Positions 1-5,872 of a DNA stretch of 10,910 bases are shown here, piece by piece (within the stretch, counting starts at the first letter, position 1; each line of letters begins with the position of its first letter). The stretch is from Clostridiaceae bacterium. Lineage in GTDB: Bacteria > Bacillota > Clostridia > UBA1212 > DUPL01. Where the stretch lies: the NCBI GenBank assembly GCA_012522035.1, contig JAAYLF010000360.1, positions 1 through 10,910 of the forward strand, read 5' to 3'. The translations under genes were made by a program, and so were the position numbers. Under the pieces are notes generated by a model. The model saw only the letters and a program-made list of their open reading frames with translations. It made no database searches and had not been told where the DNA came from.

Positions 1-248
1 AAAGTGACTCCCACTGCACTTATCATGTCCTTGTCAATCCCGGAACTCCTTATTGCCTCATTTATCACAGGTATTATAAGTTCCACATGTTTGCGCGAAG
101 CAATTTCAGGAACCACTCCACCGTACTCCTTGTGCAGATCAATCTGCGACGAGATGATATTCGATAAAACCTCCCGTCCATTCTTAACAATTGATGCGCT
201 GGTTTCATCACAGCTTGTCTCTATTCCAAGAATATATATGTCTTTCAA
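1..248 (-). CDS. tsaD: tRNA N6-threonylcarbamoyladenosine transferase TsaD, 5' part (runs off the left edge)
   Basis: The first 82 codons of a TsaD/Gcp/YgjD-family protein; the rest lies left of position 1. TsaD transfers the threonylcarbamoyl group from TC-AMP to A37 of ANN-decoding tRNAs, working with TsaB and TsaE in the cytosol. The visible peptide begins LKDIYILGIETSCDETSASI, the ASKHA-fold phosphate-1 region typical of TsaD. It continues through SSQIDLHKEYGGVVPEIASR, followed by KH and a helix ending in IGxT-like SAVGVT, where the family normally reads GPGLVG. The metal-binding HxxxH motif would lie beyond the edge. The start is TTG at 248-246: no ATG or GTG fits the conserved N-terminus, and GAGGAG (262-257) sits 8 nt upstream. 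It has its own promoter (330-358) and a hairpin leader downstream of clpX. Confidence 0.93.
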   Translation of the reverse strand, partial: MKDIYILGIETSCDETSASIVKNGREVLSNIISSQIDLHKEYGGVVPEIASRKHVELIIPVINEAIRSSGIDKDMISAVGVT

Positions 249-256
249 TGTGATTG

Positions 257-262
257 CTCCTC
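257..262 (-). promoter_or_regulatory. Ribosome binding site deciding the TTG start of tsaD
   Basis: GAGGAG on the minus strand, 8 nt before TTG at 248-246. It supports a TTG start exactly at the beginning of the conserved TsaD N-terminus. Confidence 0.8.
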
Positions 263-286
263 AAGATAAAATGTAAAAATATATAA

Positions 287-311
287 ACAGGGTCAATATA
301 ATTGACCCCGT
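287..311 (-). promoter_or_regulatory. Hairpin in the tsaD leader (attenuator, terminator or operator)
   Basis: Read on the minus strand, the arms ACGGGGTCAAT and ATTGACCCTGT pair over 11 bp (one G-T pair) around a 3-nt TAT loop. The core GGGTCAAT/ATTGACCC is perfect. It is followed by a T-rich but interrupted tract, TGTTTATATATTTT. It lies between the tsaD promoter and start codon. It could be a weak intrinsic terminator stopping read-through from clpX, a leader attenuator, or a DNA operator. The sequence does not decide between these. Confidence 0.5.
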
Positions 312-329
312 AACATTTTTCCAATATTA

Positions 330-358
330 ATGTTATCACTGACAAAATAAAGTGTCAA
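330..358 (-). promoter_or_regulatory. Sigma-A-type promoter of tsaD
   Basis: On the minus strand a perfect TTGACA (-35, 358-353) is separated by 17 nt from TAACAT (-10, 335-330; 4 of 6 to TATAAT). Transcription would start near 322, giving a leader of about 75 nt that holds the hairpin at 287-311. The promoter makes tsaD separable from the tig-clpP-clpX unit. Confidence 0.65.
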
Positions 359-361
359 CTT

Positions 362-379
362 TTGGGAAATATTTCCCAA
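362..379. repeat. 18-bp perfect palindrome between clpX and the tsaD promoter
   Basis: TTGGGAAATATTTCCCAA is a perfect inverted repeat starting 7 bp after the clpX stop and ending 3 bp before the tsaD -35 box. It lacks a T-tract on the minus strand (it is followed by AAGTTGAC), so it is not a classic intrinsic terminator. Its position suits an operator or an mRNA 3'-end stabilising hairpin. I do not recognise a known regulator site. Confidence 0.5.
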
Positions 380-386
380 GAAAAAT

Positions 387-1697
387 TCAGGATACCGTCT
401 CCATCCTCTGACCCTTGGAGCCCTGGCTCTTTCCCGAAGGAAGCGCCTTTTTGTCCTTTCCATAGATCAGGATGGGTTTATCCTTCTTTTCAATGGCTTC
501 CTTGGTTATAATGCACTTCTCCACGTTCTCCTCCGATGGAATCTCGTACATTACGTCCATAAGAGCCTTTTCCACAATTGCCCTCAATCCTCTTGCTCCG
601 GTCTTTCTTTGAATTGCAATCTCAGTAATCGCATCCAAAGCTTCGTCATTGAACTCAAGCTCTACCTTGTCATACTCAAACAGCTTCTTGTACTGTTTGA
701 TAATAGCGTTTTTGGGCTCGGTGAGGATTCTCTTGAGAGTATCCTTGTTCAGCGACTGCAGTGTCACTATAACCGGCACACGACCAATAAACTCCGGTAT
801 AAGACCGAATTTCAAAAGGTCCTGAGGCTGTACTTTTGACAACAGTTCGTCAGTATCCAAAGAATCACTGGAACGAACAACACCGGAAAAACCAATAGTG
901 TTCTTTCCTATGCGGTTCTCGATGATCTTCGGAAGACCATCAAAAGCACCAGAGCAGATAAAAAGTATGTTTGTAGTATCTATCTGGATAAACTCCTGGT
1001 GCGGATGCTTTCTTCCACCCTGGGGTGGTACATTGGCAACCGTACCTTCAAGTATCTTCAACAGTGCCTGCTGCACGCCTTCTCCACTAACGTCCCTTGT
1101 AATGGATGGATTGTCTCCGCGTCTGGCAATTTTGTCAATTTCATCAATGAATATGATTCCTTTTTGAGCAAGTTCAATGTTGAAATCTGCAGCCTGCAAT
1201 AGTCTCAGCAGAATATTCTCAACGTCCTCACCCACATATCCTGCTTCAGTAAGACTTGTCGCATCAGCAATGGCAAAAGGCACATTCAAAAGCTTTGCCA
1301 TGGTTTGCGCAAGATAAGTCTTTCCAACGCCTGTGGGTCCTATCAACAGAACGTTGCTTTTAGAAATCTCAACATCTTCTTTCTTGTTCTTGTCTCTTAA
1401 TTCGTTTATACGCTTGTAGTGGTTGTATACTGCCACACAAAGAGCTTTCTTGGCTTCCTCCTGGCCGATGACATACTCGTCCAGTGCAGCCTTCATCTCC
1501 GCTGGTTTCAGCAGTTCAAAAGGCTGTTCTTCCAAATCGTCATATTCATCTCCGAATTCCTCTTCAATTATGTCAACCGCAAGGTCAACGCATTCGTCAC
1601 AGATGTACACACCAGGACCTGCGATCAACCTGCGTACCTGCTGTTCTCTTTTTCCACAAAAAGAACATCTTACCTGACGATCATCGTACTTTGCCAT
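387..1697 (-). CDS. clpX: ATP-dependent Clp protease ATP-binding subunit ClpX
   Basis: A 436-aa AAA+ unfoldase that recognises tagged substrates, unfolds them and threads them into ClpP in the cytosol. The N-terminal zinc-binding domain has Cys11, Cys14, Cys33 and Cys36. The AAA+ domain has Walker A GPTGVGKT (120-127), pore-1 loop GYVG (153-156), Walker B IIFIDEIDK (181-189), the RKH pore loop (229-231), the ClpP-docking IGF loop (268-270), arginine finger R306 in EFIGRVP, and sensor 2 GARGLR (367-372). All key residues are present and the length is normal. The ATG start follows the clpP stop by 22 nt, with AGAGAGG/AAAGGTG as ribosome binding site. It is the last gene of the tig-clpP-clpX unit. 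The intact IGF loop implies it is built to dock a ClpP, which makes the stop in the adjacent clpP notable. Confidence 0.98.
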   Translation of the reverse strand: MAKYDDRQVRCSFCGKREQQVRRLIAGPGVYICDECVDLAVDIIEEEFGDEYDDLEEQPFELLKPAEMKAALDEYVIGQEEAKKALCVAVYNHYKRINELRDKNKKEDVEISKSNVLLIGPTGVGKTYLAQTMAKLLNVPFAIADATSLTEAGYVGEDVENILLRLLQAADFNIELAQKGIIFIDEIDKIARRGDNPSITRDVSGEGVQQALLKILEGTVANVPPQGGRKHPHQEFIQIDTTNILFICSGAFDGLPKIIENRIGKNTIGFSGVVRSSDSLDTDELLSKVQPQDLLKFGLIPEFIGRVPVIVTLQSLNKDTLKRILTEPKNAIIKQYKKLFEYDKVELEFNDEALDAITEIAIQRKTGARGLRAIVEKALMDVMYEIPSEENVEKCIITKEAIEKKDKPILIYGKDKKALPSGKSQGSKGQRMETVS

Positions 1698-1719
1698 TTT
1701 TCACCTTTACCTCTCTGGG

Positions 1720-2304
1720 TCATGCCCTTTTAGTCATAACCTTGTCGATAAGACCGTATTCCAAAGCTTCCTGTGCAGTCATAAAGTTGTCTCTGTCCGT
1801 ATCCTTCTCAATCTTGCTTAAAGGCTGACCCGTTTTTTCGCTAAGTATCTTGTTCAACTTTTCTCTTGTTTTAATAATATGATCAGCATGAATCTTAATG
1901 TCAGTAGCCTGACCTCTTGCTCCTCCCAAAGGCTGGTGAATCATAATCTCACTGTTGGGCAAAGCATATCTCTTGCCCTTGGTACCTGCTGCAAGCAGCA
2001 GAGCACCCATGCTGGCCGCCAAACCAACACATATGGTGGAAACATCACATTTGATGAACTCCATTGTGTCATAAATCGCCATTCCTGCAGTTACACTTCC
2101 TCCAGGGCTGTTGATGTACAACTGTATATCCTAGTCGGGGTTCTCCGATTCAAGGTATAGAAGCTGTGCCACCACCAAACTGGCGGTTACATCATTTATT
2201 TCATCGCTTAGTACGATTATTCTATCATTCAGGAGGCGTGAATATATATCATAACTACGCTCTCCTCGGCTCGTCTGTTCTACAACAAATGGAATGCTTG
2301 GCAT
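1720..2304 (-). pseudogene. clpP: ATP-dependent Clp protease proteolytic subunit ClpP, interrupted by an in-frame TAG at codon 58
   Basis: ClpP is the tetradecameric serine protease that degrades substrates fed by ClpX. The frame from ATG 2304 (AAGGAGT at 2317-2311, 6 nt upstream) to TGA at 1722-1720 would encode 194 aa, the usual ClpP length, with canonical numbering: Ser98 in GLAASMGA, His123 in MIHQPLGG, Asp172 in DTDRDN. Codon 58 (2133-2131) is TAG. Surrounding residues read ESENPD-stop-DIQLYINSPGG, and E. coli ClpP has ENPEKDIYLYINSPGG there, so the stop replaces a Lys codon by one base change (AAG to TAG). There is no frameshift. Translation as read gives a 57-aa fragment without the active site. 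Restart at TTG 2121 would lack the N-terminal gating segment and has no clear ribosome binding site. It may be a true nonsense mutation or a sequencing/assembly error. Family identity is certain; loss of function is inferred. Confidence 0.93.
2131..2133 (-). other. In-frame amber (TAG) codon in clpP
   Basis: The plus-strand CTA reads TAG on the minus strand, in frame with both the upstream 57 conserved codons and the downstream 136 codons. Nothing else in the gene is disrupted. Confidence 0.95.
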
Positions 2305-2338
2305 AAAATCACTCCTTCTTGATATATTTTAAATAAAT

Positions 2339-3691
2339 TTATTCCTCTTTATCTTCTTTATTCTCTTCATCTACCTCTTCTTCAACTTGAAATTTGTCAG
2401 GATCAACGTAAACCACATTGTCCATAATCAGCTTGATAGCCGCTTCGTTCAGGCCTTCTTCAATCAAATAATCCAGAATTTCAGGATGCTTTTTAATTTC
2501 ATTCCTGAGATTCTCCTCTGTCATTCTCAGCTCCATTGCATTAAGCTTGATAAGCTCATCCATCTGTTCAGGACTTGGGAACAATTCTTCCTTCTCGGCA
2601 AGCTTAACCAATGCATACTTTTCAAGAAGTCTCCTGCGGGACTCCTCTGCCATTTCTTCCTTAATCTCATTGACCTCCTTGCCAATCATTTTGGCATAGT
2701 CGTCAATGTTCAGGCCATACATTTCTATATTCTCTACAAATCTCTTAAAATCTCTCTCTATGTTGTTTTCTATCATTTCTTCAGGAAGATTGATTGTACA
2801 GGACTTAACAAATGCGTTTATTGCATGATCCTCCTGAATCTTGCGGTTTTCAAGACGTTTTGCTTCCATCAGCTTTTCCCTTACACTCTGTTTGTACTCC
2901 TCAACGGTTTCAAACTCGCTGATGTCGGATACAAAGTCGTCATTGAATTCAGGCTCTTCCCATGTCTTTACATCATGTACCTTTACATTAAATACTGCAT
3001 CCTTGCCTGCCAGTTCTTTGTTGAAATAGTCTTCAGGGAAGGTTACGTTAACAGTTACCTCACTTCCGGCAGTCGCTCCAACGAGCTGCTCCTCAAATCC
3101 TGGTATGAATCTGCCAGCACCCAGTGTAATGGAGGTTCCTTCGGCTTTTCCGCCTTCAAACTCAACACCATCAACCGTACCAACAAAATCAACGGTCAAA
3201 ACGTCGTCATTTTGAGCCGGTCTGTCTGTAACCTCAACAAGCCTTGAATTTCTTTTGATTTCCTGCTTGATTTCAGCCTCCAGCTCCTCGTCTGTAACCT
3301 CGTCACTCAACTGGGGAACCTCAATACCCTTGAACTCTCCAAACTCAGGCATTGGCATAATTGAAACTTCTGCGCTGAAAGCCATTTTATCCTCTTCTAT
3401 TACTACATCGGCAATCTTTGGATCGCCATAGGGAACAAGTTTCTTCTCATCAATAGCCTTGAAATATTCCTCATTGACAAACAGATCAAAGGCATCGCTA
3501 AAAAATACTTCCTTGCCATAGTACTGCTCAATAATCTTCTGAGGAGCCTTGCCAGGTCTGAACCCTTTTACATTGTATTTTTTTCTGTTGCGTCTATATG
3601 CTTCTGCAATTTTCTCCTTAACCTGCTCAGGTGTTGATTCTATATGCAATTTCACCTTGTTTGCACTAATCTCTTCAAATTTTACAACCAT
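2339..3691 (-). CDS. tig: Trigger factor (ribosome-associated chaperone and peptidyl-prolyl isomerase)
   Basis: A 450-aa trigger factor that binds ribosomal protein L23 near the exit tunnel and shields nascent chains. The N-terminal ribosome-binding domain carries the signature GFRPGKAP at 43-50. The FKBP-like PPIase domain covers about 160-245 (VDFVGTVDGVEFEGGKAEG, then GAGRFIPGFEEQLVGA). The helical C-terminal chaperone domain follows (about 260-430) and ends in an acidic tail rich in Glu and Asp. Length and domain order are normal. The ATG at 3691 has GGAGGA (3706-3701) 9 nt upstream. It is the first gene of a tig-clpP-clpX unit (34 nt to clpP), a common order in bacteria that links folding at the ribosome to proteolysis. 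Confidence 0.98.
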   Translation of the reverse strand: MVVKFEEISANKVKLHIESTPEQVKEKIAEAYRRNRKKYNVKGFRPGKAPQKIIEQYYGKEVFFSDAFDLFVNEEYFKAIDEKKLVPYGDPKIADVVIEEDKMAFSAEVSIMPMPEFGEFKGIEVPQLSDEVTDEELEAEIKQEIKRNSRLVEVTDRPAQNDDVLTVDFVGTVDGVEFEGGKAEGTSITLGAGRFIPGFEEQLVGATAGSEVTVNVTFPEDYFNKELAGKDAVFNVKVHDVKTWEEPEFNDDFVSDISEFETVEEYKQSVREKLMEAKRLENRKIQEDHAINAFVKSCTINLPEEMIENNIERDFKRFVENIEMYGLNIDDYAKMIGKEVNEIKEEMAEESRRRLLEKYALVKLAEKEELFPSPEQMDELIKLNAMELRMTEENLRNEIKKHPEILDYLIEEGLNEAAIKLIMDNVVYVDPDKFQVEEEVDEENKEDKEE

Positions 3692-3751
3692 AAAAATTAT
3701 TCCTCCTACTCTAATTCATGCCCAAAACCCTTGTTCCAGGTGCATTTTCAA

Positions 3752-3780
3752 AGTATACCATAAATAAATATTACCGGCAA
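3752..3780 (-). promoter_or_regulatory. Sigma-A-type promoter of tig-clpP-clpX
   Basis: Minus-strand TTGCCG (-35, 3780-3775; 4 of 6), 17-nt spacer, TATACT (-10, 3757-3752; 5 of 6) preceded by TGG, which forms an extended -10. Predicted start near 3745, with a leader of about 54 nt. It lies directly after the metG stop codon. I see no GGTCAAA direct repeats (CtsR) and no CIRCE element here. Confidence 0.6.
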
Positions 3781-3786
3781 CTAAAA

Positions 3787-5724
3787 CTACGAAATTTTGC
3801 TTCCTGCAGGCAAATCACCGTCTATGGTAACCAAGGTGAGTTTCTTGCCCTTGGTGGCAGCAAGAATCATGCCTTCTGACACAACTCCCCTAAGAACAGC
3901 AGGCTTCAGGTTCGTCACACAGACAACCTTCTTCCCAACCATTTCTTCCGATGTATAGTATTTTGCTATGCCTGATACAACCTGACGTTTCTCATTACCC
4001 AGGTCAAGTTTTAGAAGAAGCAGTCTGTCCGAGCCTTCTACATGACTTGCCTCCTCGACCAGAGCAACTTTCATCTCCACCTTGGCAAACTCGTCTATGG
4101 TAATCAAGTTGTCTGGTTCCTCTTCCTTCTTTTCCTCTTTCTTTTCATTCTTATTCTCATTCATTGCTTCCAGAGCGGCAAGTTCCTTGTCCACATCAAT
4201 TCTTGGAAACAGAATCTCCCCTCTTGAAACCTTCGCGCCTGTCGGATAGAGTCCCCATTCTTTTGCGCTATCCCAGGAATGGTCTTTTCCTATGCCAATC
4301 TGCTCCCAAATCTTTAGTGGCGTTTTGGGCATGAAGGGCTGTAGCAGTATGGATACTATCCTTATGGATTCCAGCAAAGTGTACATTACACCTGCGAGCC
4401 TGTCCTTTTTGGTTTCATCTTTTCCCAAAATCCACGGAGTTGTCTCATCAATATATTTGTTGAGCCTTGAGACTCTCTTCCATATCTCTGCAAGAGCATT
4501 GGAAAACTGCAGCTTGTCCATATATCCCTCAACTACCGGGACAAGGGACAGCATGTATTCCCTAATCTCCTCATCTATGGCATCCTTTTCATGTTTCTCG
4601 GGCATTACGCCGCCGAAGAATCTTTCCTGCATGGTTATGGTTCTTGAAATCAGGTTTCCAAGGTCGTTTGCAAGGTCGGAGTTTATTCGGTTTATGAGGG
4701 CTTCGTTGCTGAACAGCCCGTCTGATCCAAAGGGAACTTCCCTCAAAAGGAAATACCTAATGGCATCGGAACCGTATTTGTCGACCAAAACCACCGGATC
4801 TATCACGTTGCCTTTGGATTTTGACATTTTTCCTCCATCAAGAAGCAGCCAGCCATGCCCGAATACCTGCTTTGGAAGAGGCAGGTCAAGGGCCATCAGT
4901 ATAGCAGGCCAGATTATAGTATGGAACCTAACAATTTCCTTTCCTACAAGATGCACCTGCGCAGGCCAGTACTTCCTGAAATCAGAATCGTCTTCCTGGT
5001 TGTATCCAAGGGCGGTAATGTAGTTTGAAAGGGCATCCACCCACACGTAAATGACGTGCTTGTCGTCAAAGGTAACGGGTATACCCCAGTTGAAAGTGGT
5101 TCTTGACACGCACAAATCTTCAAGACCAGGACGCAGGAAGTTGTTTATCATTTCATTCTTCCTGGATTCCGGCTGTATAAATTCAGGATGACTCTCTATA
5201 TGCTCAATCAGTCTGTCCTGATACTTTGACAGTCTGAAGAAGTAGCTTTCTTCCTTGGTAAGCTCCACTTTCCTTCCGCAGTCAGGACAGTTTCCATCTT
5301 GCAACTGGGATTCTGTCCAGAAGGATTCACAAGGGGTGCAGTACCATCCCTCATACTCGCTTTTGTATATGTCACCTTTTTTGTACAGTTCCTCAAAAAT
5401 TTTCTGTACTGCCTTGACGTGAAAATCATCGGTGGTTCTAATGAATTTATCGTTTGATACATCAAGTATCTTCCACAGCTTCTTTATGTTCGCAACAATT
5501 CTGTCCACATACTCCTGAGCACTGATGCCTGCTTCCTCGGCTTTTCTCTGTATTTTAAGACCGTGCTCGTCAGTTCCGGTCAGAAACATTACGTCATAGC
5601 CTCTCAGTCTTCTATATCTTGCCTCTGCATCCGCAGCGACCGTAGTATATGAATGCCCAATGTGGAGATTGTCACTTGGGTAGTAAATTGGTGTTGTTAT
5701 ATAATAAGTCTTTTTATTATCCAT
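3787..5724 (-). CDS. metG: Methionyl-tRNA synthetase with C-terminal tRNA-binding domain
   Basis: A 645-aa class I synthetase that charges tRNA-Met and initiator tRNA with methionine. The Rossmann catalytic core has HIGH at 21-24 and KMSKS at 299-303. The connective insert carries one zinc knuckle with Cys129, Cys132, Cys146 and Cys149. The helical anticodon-binding domain (about 350-510) precedes a Lys/Glu-rich linker (about 523-538), followed by an EMAP/Arc1p-type OB-fold tRNA-binding domain at about 540-645 (DEFAKVEMKVALV to VSEGMILAA). This is the normal architecture in Bacillus and clostridia. The start is ATG 5724, with AGGA/AAAGG just upstream. Its own promoter lies at 5769-5798. It ends in TAG-TTT-TAG, two in-frame TAG stops, which shows that TAG serves as a stop in this genome. 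No T-box leader is visible: the leader is under 40 nt. Confidence 0.98.
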   Translation of the reverse strand: MDNKKTYYITTPIYYPSDNLHIGHSYTTVAADAEARYRRLRGYDVMFLTGTDEHGLKIQRKAEEAGISAQEYVDRIVANIKKLWKILDVSNDKFIRTTDDFHVKAVQKIFEELYKKGDIYKSEYEGWYCTPCESFWTESQLQDGNCPDCGRKVELTKEESYFFRLSKYQDRLIEHIESHPEFIQPESRKNEMINNFLRPGLEDLCVSRTTFNWGIPVTFDDKHVIYVWVDALSNYITALGYNQEDDSDFRKYWPAQVHLVGKEIVRFHTIIWPAILMALDLPLPKQVFGHGWLLLDGGKMSKSKGNVIDPVVLVDKYGSDAIRYFLLREVPFGSDGLFSNEALINRINSDLANDLGNLISRTITMQERFFGGVMPEKHEKDAIDEEIREYMLSLVPVVEGYMDKLQFSNALAEIWKRVSRLNKYIDETTPWILGKDETKKDRLAGVMYTLLESIRIVSILLQPFMPKTPLKIWEQIGIGKDHSWDSAKEWGLYPTGAKVSRGEILFPRIDVDKELAALEAMNENKNEKKEEKKEEEPDNLITIDEFAKVEMKVALVEEASHVEGSDRLLLLKLDLGNEKRQVVSGIAKYYTSEEMVGKKVVCVTNLKPAVLRGVVSEGMILAATKGKKLTLVTIDGDLPAGSKIS

Positions 5725-5768
5725 ATATATCCTGCCTTTCCACCTCGAATTAATAAACAGCTCACTAA

Positions 5769-5798
5769 ATCATACACCTTATGTACTCCTTTTGTCAA
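5769..5798 (-). promoter_or_regulatory. Sigma-A-type promoter of metG
   Basis: Minus-strand TTGACA (-35, 5798-5793), 18-nt spacer, TATGAT (-10, 5774-5769; 5 of 6). The predicted start near 5762 leaves a leader of about 38 nt, too short for a T-box or SAM riboswitch. Confidence 0.65.
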
Positions 5799-5846
5799 TT
5801 ATATGTACCATTGACTGCATGGTTCCACCTATTTATTATGCCCTTG

Positions 5847-5872
5847 AAAAATCCACAGCAATCAGCTGTTGG
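5847..5872 (-). terminator. Intrinsic terminator overlapping the stop codon of the glycosidase-like gene
   Basis: On the minus strand CCAACAGC (5872-5865) pairs with GCTGTGG (5859-5853) with one bulged base around a TGATT loop. ATTTTT (5852-5847) follows. The TGA stop (5864-5862) lies in the hairpin loop. It separates this gene from metG. Confidence 0.65.

Noticed and set aside
1720..2121. A shortened functional ClpP starting at TTG 2121
   Set aside because: It would lack the N-terminal gating loop and first helices. There is no ribosome binding site, and the conserved frame clearly extends to ATG 2304.
2131..2133. Pyrrolysine or other programmed read-through at the clpP TAG
   Set aside because: metG in the same window ends in tandem in-frame TAG codons, the replaced residue is an ordinary Lys, and no read-through structure is evident. 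A mutation or sequence error is simpler.
2387..3247. Long plus-strand open frame opposite tig
   Set aside because: It lies wholly antisense to a clear trigger factor gene, lacks a ribosome binding site, and its Phe/Leu/Cys-rich product looks like antisense translation.
3692..3786. CtsR or HrcA (CIRCE) control of the tig-clpP-clpX promoter
   Set aside because: No GGTCAAA direct repeats and no TTAGCACTC/GAGTGCTAA inverted repeat are present. The GGGTCAAT arms near 290-308 are inverted, not direct, repeats and belong to tsaD.
4292..5023. 243-codon plus-strand open frame opposite metG
   Set aside because: It is antisense to the conserved MetRS core including KMSKS; the Ser-rich composition is that of a shadow frame.
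5725..5861. T-box or SAM riboswitch upstream of metG
   Set aside because: The predicted leader is under 40 nt, and no T-box sequence or long structured leader precedes the start.
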